A stretch of 64,000 bases of DNA from Enterobacter oligotrophicus (lineage in GTDB: Bacteria; Pseudomonadota; Gammaproteobacteria; Enterobacterales; Enterobacteriaceae). The position numbers and the translations under genes were made by a program. The notes below the pieces were generated by a model. That model did no database searches and was not told the DNA's origin. It worked only from the letters and a program-made list of their open reading frames with translations. Location of the stretch: contig NZ_AP019007.1 of NCBI RefSeq assembly GCF_009176645.1, positions 1,178,001 to 1,242,000 on the forward strand, read 5' to 3'. Shown one piece after another: positions 60,250 through 64,000 of the stretch. Position 1 is the stretch's first letter, and every line of letters begins with the position of its first letter.

Positions 60250-61143
60250 CTAGTTTTCTAAAGCAGCCCGCAAGAACCCTTGATGTGCATCGAGTCTGGC
60301 TCTTGCAGCCGCAGCGTCCAGCCCGCTTAATATCATCAGAATGGCCGGTTTAACGTCGTGATCGGTTTGTTTCAGGACCGCTTCCGCCTCTTCACGACTC
60401 GCGCCTGTCGCTTCCATCACCATACGGCACGCCCTGTCCACCAGCTTGATGTTGGTCGCTTGCATATCCACCATCAGGTTCTGGTAAACCTTGCCAAACT
60501 TCACCATCGCGCCTGTTGAGATCATGTTGAGCACCAGCTTTTGTGCGGTCCCGGATTTCAGGCGCGTGGAGCCGGTGAGCGCTTCTGGCCCAACGACCGG
60601 GGAGATAGCAATAGCGGCCACCTGCGCTATTGGTGAGCCAGGGTTACAGGAGATGGCGACGGTTGTGCAGCCGGTCTGATTAGCGTATTCCAGGCCGCCG
60701 ATGACGTATGGCGTGCGCCCGGATGCCGCCAGCCCGACAACCAGATCCTGTGCGGTCAGGTTCAGCGCTTTCAGGTCATCTTCGCCGAGCTGTTTGTTAT
60801 CTTCCGCCCCTTCAACCGCTTTCAGCAGCGCGCCAGGACCACCGGCAATCAGCCCGACCACCAGGCCGTGCGGCACGCCAAAGGTCGGTGGACATTCGGA
60901 CGCATCCAGAACACCAAGACGTCCGCTGGTTCCCGCCCCCATGTAAATAATGCGACCACCGGCCTTCAGTGCGGCGGCGGCGGCATCGACTGCCTTCGCA
61001 ACCTCTGGCAATGTCTCTTTCACTGCCTGCGCGACCAGCGTATCCTGTTGATTAAAACGGTTAACCAGCTCCAGCGTGGAGAGAGCATCCAGATCCATGG
61101 TTTGCGGGTTACGCGTTTCAGAAACAAGTGAGCCAAGATTCAT
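60250..61143 (-). CDS. murQ: N-acetylmuramic acid 6-phosphate etherase MurQ
   Basis: SIS-domain etherase that removes lactate from MurNAc-6-phosphate to give GlcNAc-6-phosphate in cell-wall recycling. The 297-residue protein has [21 protein letters not shown], typical of MurQ, and the MurQ C-terminal UBA-like segment. One residue shorter than E. coli MurQ. Divergent from yfhH, with two matching operator-like elements between. In E. coli murQ lies elsewhere, beside murR. Confidence 0.93.
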   Translation of the reverse strand: MNLGSLVSETRNPQTMDLDALSTLELVNRFNQQDTLVAQAVKETLPEVAKAVDAAAAALKAGGRIIYMGAGTSGRLGVLDASECPPTFGVPHGLVVGLIAGGPGALLKAVEGAEDNKQLGEDDLKALNLTAQDLVVGLAASGRTPYVIGGLEYANQTGCTTVAISCNPGSPIAQVAAIAISPVVGPEALTGSTRLKSGTAQKLVLNMISTGAMVKFGKVYQNLMVDMQATNIKLVDRACRMVMEATGASREEAEAVLKQTDHDVKPAILMILSGLDAAAARARLDAHQGFLRAALEN

Positions 61144-61157
61144 TTTTTGTACCTCAA

Positions 61158-61170
61158 GAATTTTTAATTC
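61158..61170. promoter_or_regulatory. GAAT-N5-ATTC operator-like element, murQ-proximal
   Basis: GAAT-TTTTA-ATTC is an inverted repeat in the murQ-yfhH divergent region. Its centre lies 33 bases, three helical turns, from the second copy. Confidence 0.6.
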
Positions 61171-61183
61171 ATAATAATCACAC

Positions 61184-61189
61184 TATAAT
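61184..61189 (+). promoter_or_regulatory. Putative -10 box of yfhH
   Basis: TATAAT on the plus strand lies between the two operator-like elements, 73 bases before the yfhH start. No convincing -35. Confidence 0.4.
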
Positions 61190-61190
61190 G

Positions 61191-61203
61191 GAATATAAAA
61201 TTC
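61191..61203. promoter_or_regulatory. GAAT-N5-ATTC operator-like element, yfhH-proximal
   Basis: GAAT-ATAAA-ATTC repeats the form of the element at 61158-61170 and directly follows the TATAAT box. Binding here would cover both divergent promoters. Confidence 0.6.
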
Positions 61204-61261
61204 ATTCAGGCGAGCAAAATTCGTATTTGCGCGGGCAATCACATTTTCGCCAGGAGACCGT

Positions 61262-62110
61262 ATGAACTGTTTAATCCGCATTCGCCAGCGTTACGCGGGC
61301 TTTGCTCAGAGCGACAAGAAGCTGGCTGACTTTTTGCTCGCCCAACCCGATCGTGCGCGCCATCTCAGTTCTCAGCAGCTGGCAAGCGAAGCTGGCGTTA
61401 GCCAGTCCAGCGTGGTGAAATTTGCCCAGAAGATTGGGTTTAAGGGCTTTCCGGCACTGAAGCTGGCGATTAGCGAAGCGCTGGCGAGCAATCCCAATCC
61501 GCAATCAATGCCGGTACATAACCAAATCCGCGGCGATGACCCGATGCGTCTGGTGGGCGAAAAACTCATCAAAGAGAACGTGGCGGCGATGCACGCCACG
61601 CTTGATGTGAATACCGAAGAGAAATTACTGGAAAGCGTGGCGATGCTCCGCACTGCACGGCGCATTGTATTAACCGGGATTGGCGCATCCGGGCTGGTGG
61701 CGCGTAATTTTGGCTGGAAGCTGACGAAAATCGGTTACAACGCGATCGTTGAGCAGGACATGCACGCCCTGCTGGCGACCGTTCAGGCGATGACTGCTGA
61801 CGATCTGCTGCTGGCGATCTCCTATTCCGGCGAACGCCGTGAGATCAATATGGCCACCGACGAAGCCCTGCGCGTCGGCGGTAAAATTCTGGCGATCACC
61901 GGTTTTACACCCAACGCGCTGCAGCAGCGGGCAACGCGGTGCCTGTATACCATCGCTGAAGAGCAGGCCACGCGCAGTGCGGCAATCTCGTCCACCAGTG
62001 CGCAAATGATGCTGACCGATCTGCTGTTTATGGCACTGGTGCAACAGGATCTGGAGCATGCGCCGGAGCGCATTCGTCACAGTGAAGAGCTGGTAAAAAA
62101 ACTGGTTTGA
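61262..62110 (+). CDS. yfhH: MurR/RpiR-family regulator YfhH
   Basis: Transcriptional regulator of 282 residues, closely matching E. coli YfhH: an N-terminal helix-turn-helix (SSQQLASEAGVSQSSVVKFAQKIGFKGFPALK, about 38-69) and a C-terminal SIS domain (about 120-260). In E. coli it is an orphan beside pgpC; here it is divergent from murQ and a PTS gene, so it probably controls them. CAGGAGACCG precedes the ATG. Confidence 0.92.
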   Translation: MNCLIRIRQRYAGFAQSDKKLADFLLAQPDRARHLSSQQLASEAGVSQSSVVKFAQKIGFKGFPALKLAISEALASNPNPQSMPVHNQIRGDDPMRLVGEKLIKENVAAMHATLDVNTEEKLLESVAMLRTARRIVLTGIGASGLVARNFGWKLTKIGYNAIVEQDMHALLATVQAMTADDLLLAISYSGERREINMATDEALRVGGKILAITGFTPNALQQRATRCLYTIAEEQATRSAAISSTSAQMMLTDLLFMALVQQDLEHAPERIRHSEELVKKLV

Positions 62111-62121
62111 GCAACGAATGA

Positions 62122-62803
<682 letters not shown>

Positions 62804-62804
<1 letters not shown>

Positions 62805-63535
62805 TACTGACGCGCTTCCAGCATCAGGCGTTTCATCTCTGATACGGCCTCTTTCAGGCCGCTCATCACCGCACGGCCAATGATGGCGTGGCCGATGTTC
62901 AGCTCATGCATTTCCGGCAGCGCGGCGATGGCTTTGACGTTGTGGTACGTCAGGCCGTGACCGGCATTCACTTTGAGGCCCAGGCTTGCCGCGTAGGTGG
63001 CCGCTTTGGCGATACGTTCCAGCTCTTTGGCCTGAACCGCATCGTTTTCAGCATCGGCATAGCAGCCGGTGTGGATTTCGATGTACGGTGCGCCCACGTC
63101 GGCCGCCGCTTTAATCTGTTCGAAATCTGCGTCAATGAACAGAGAAACCAGAATGCCCGCATCTGCCAGGCGTTTGCAGGCATCACGCATTTTGTCGCGT
63201 TGACCAGCCACATCCAGACCGCCTTCAGTGGTCACTTCCTGGCGTTTTTCCGGCACCAGGCAGCAGAAATGTGGCTTCGTCTCACAGGCAATCGTCAGCA
63301 TCTCTTCGGTGACCGCCATCTCCAGATTCATGCGCGTATCCAGCGTCTGACGCAAAATACGCACGTCGCGGTCAGTGATGTGGCGGCGGTCTTCACGCAG
63401 ATGAACGGTAATGCCGTCGGCACCTGCCTGCTCGGCAATAAATGCCGCCTGAACCGGATCAGGATACGCCGTGCCGCGCGCATTACGCAGCGTGGCAATG
63501 TGATCAATGTTGACGCCTAACAGTAATTCAGCCAT
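62804..63535 (-). CDS. pdxJ: Pyridoxine 5'-phosphate synthase
   Basis: Condenses 1-deoxyxylulose 5-phosphate and 3-amino-2-oxopropyl phosphate to pyridoxine 5'-phosphate in vitamin B6 synthesis. The 243 residues equal E. coli PdxJ, with [21 protein letters not shown] and [11 protein letters not shown] marking the active site of the TIM barrel. Follows recO after a short gap, the conserved recO-pdxJ-acpS order. Confidence 0.97.
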
Positions 63536-63567
63536 GACAATCCTCGGTTTTCTTTTAATACAGTAAT

Positions 63568-64000
63568 CTAACGCTTCGGCATAAACTGCCTGAATAATTC
63601 GCGGCTCTTTAAGGGCTTACCACCAAGATACGGCTTGAGCGCAATTCGGGTAAAGCGTTTTGCCGCGCGCAAAGTATCAGGATCGGGGAATTCACGTTCA
63701 TACAGCGCCCTGAGCTGACGCCCGGTAAAGGTGTTGTTATCGATGACGACGCTGGCAATAAACCCTTTTTCTTCCCGGTAGCGGTAAGTCATGGTGTCTT
63801 CCACCTCATCTCCGCTCCCCGCACAGTGCAGAAAATCAACGCCGTATCCTAAATGGCCGAGCAATGCCAGCTCGAACCGGCGCAGGGCTGGTTCGGGCGT
63901 GCCGGTTGCGCCAGCAAGCGCCTGGATACAGTGCAGGTAATCAAAGAAAAGTTCAGAGAAGCGAGTCTCATGTTCAAGAACGCGCGAGATGAGTTCATTG
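63568..64000 (-). CDS. recO: DNA repair protein RecO, N-terminus outside window
   Basis: RecO helps RecR load RecA at gaps in the RecF pathway. The 143 residues visible here correspond to about residue 93 onward of E. coli RecO ([23 protein letters not shown]) and continue to a stop; the OB-fold N-terminus lies beyond base 64000. The C-terminus ends at FMPKR, about seven residues shorter than in E. coli. Confidence 0.93.
   Translation of the reverse strand, partial: NELISRVLEHETRFSELFFDYLHCIQALAGATGTPEPALRRFELALLGHLGYGVDFLHCAGSGDEVEDTMTYRYREEKGFIASVVIDNNTFTGRQLRALYEREFPDPDTLRAAKRFTRIALKPYLGGKPLKSRELFRQFMPKR

Noticed and set aside
63568..63864. RecO as a short 98-residue protein
   Set aside because: The frame is open to the window edge and matches RecO residues further upstream, so the apparent short gene is an edge effect, not a truncation.

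Overview
This window is chromosomal DNA from a gamma-proteobacterium of the family Enterobacteriaceae. Protein sequences and gene order follow the E. coli/Salmonella stretch der-bamB-hisS-ispG-ndk-isc-glyA-purL-recO almost gene for gene. The accessory content (an hcp module, a DMSO-reductase-like operon, an alpha-glucoside PTS, a murQ/PTS pair beside yfhH, a NicO-type transporter) points to Enterobacter or a close relative rather than E. coli. The genus is an inference; no tRNA, rRNA, CRISPR array, transposase or prophage was recognised.

Layout. 1-4.0 kb: end of a Gfo/Idh/MocA oxidoreductase, a POT peptide transporter, and a small type VI secretion module (hcp, a frameshifted Tlde1-like peptidoglycan-targeting effector, a small membrane protein that may be its immunity partner). 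4.2-13.1 kb: conserved housekeeping genes der, bamB, yfgM, hisS, ispG, rodZ, rlmN, ndk, all on the minus strand. 13.2-18.0 kb: a four-gene anaerobic molybdoenzyme operon (DmsA-, DmsB- and DmsC-like plus a polyferredoxin) preceded by a perfect FNR box. 18.0-25.3 kb: pbpC and yfhM, the PBP1C/alpha-2-macroglobulin pair. 25.6-30.2 kb: an alpha-glucoside PTS permease and a GH4 6-phospho-alpha-glucosidase, then sseA, then an RpiR-type regulator whose start overlaps the sseA stop.

30.2-38.0 kb: sseB, pepB and the complete isc iron-sulfur operon (iscR-iscS-iscU-iscA-hscB-hscA-fdx-iscX) with two abutting IscR sites. 38.3-44.7 kb: trmJ and suhB (divergent, bracketed by inverted repeat elements), a DUF1007/NicO metal-transport pair, csiE, hcaT and yphA; the hca catabolic genes found beside hcaT in E. 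coli are absent. 44.8-51.8 kb: glyA and hmp (divergent, with PurR and NsrR sites), glnB, the glrR-qseG-qseE two-component operon and the GlmY small RNA with a sigma-54 promoter and upstream GlrR sites. 52.1-64 kb: purL (PurR box), mltF, tadA, pgpC, a murQ/PTS operon divergent from yfhH with two matching GAAT-N5-ATTC elements, yfhL, acpS, pdxJ and the 3' part of recO.

How they work together. Most genes are core metabolism and envelope maintenance. The accessory parts add antagonism of competitors (hcp module), anaerobic respiration (Dms-like operon), uptake of phosphorylated sugars and cell-wall sugar recycling (two PTS clusters, each beside an RpiR-type regulator), and possible metal handling (NicO). 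The strongest new observations are the frameshift that removes the catalytic end of the T6SS effector, the yfhH-murQ-PTS arrangement with its paired operators, and sseA wedged between an alpha-glucoside operon and its likely regulator.
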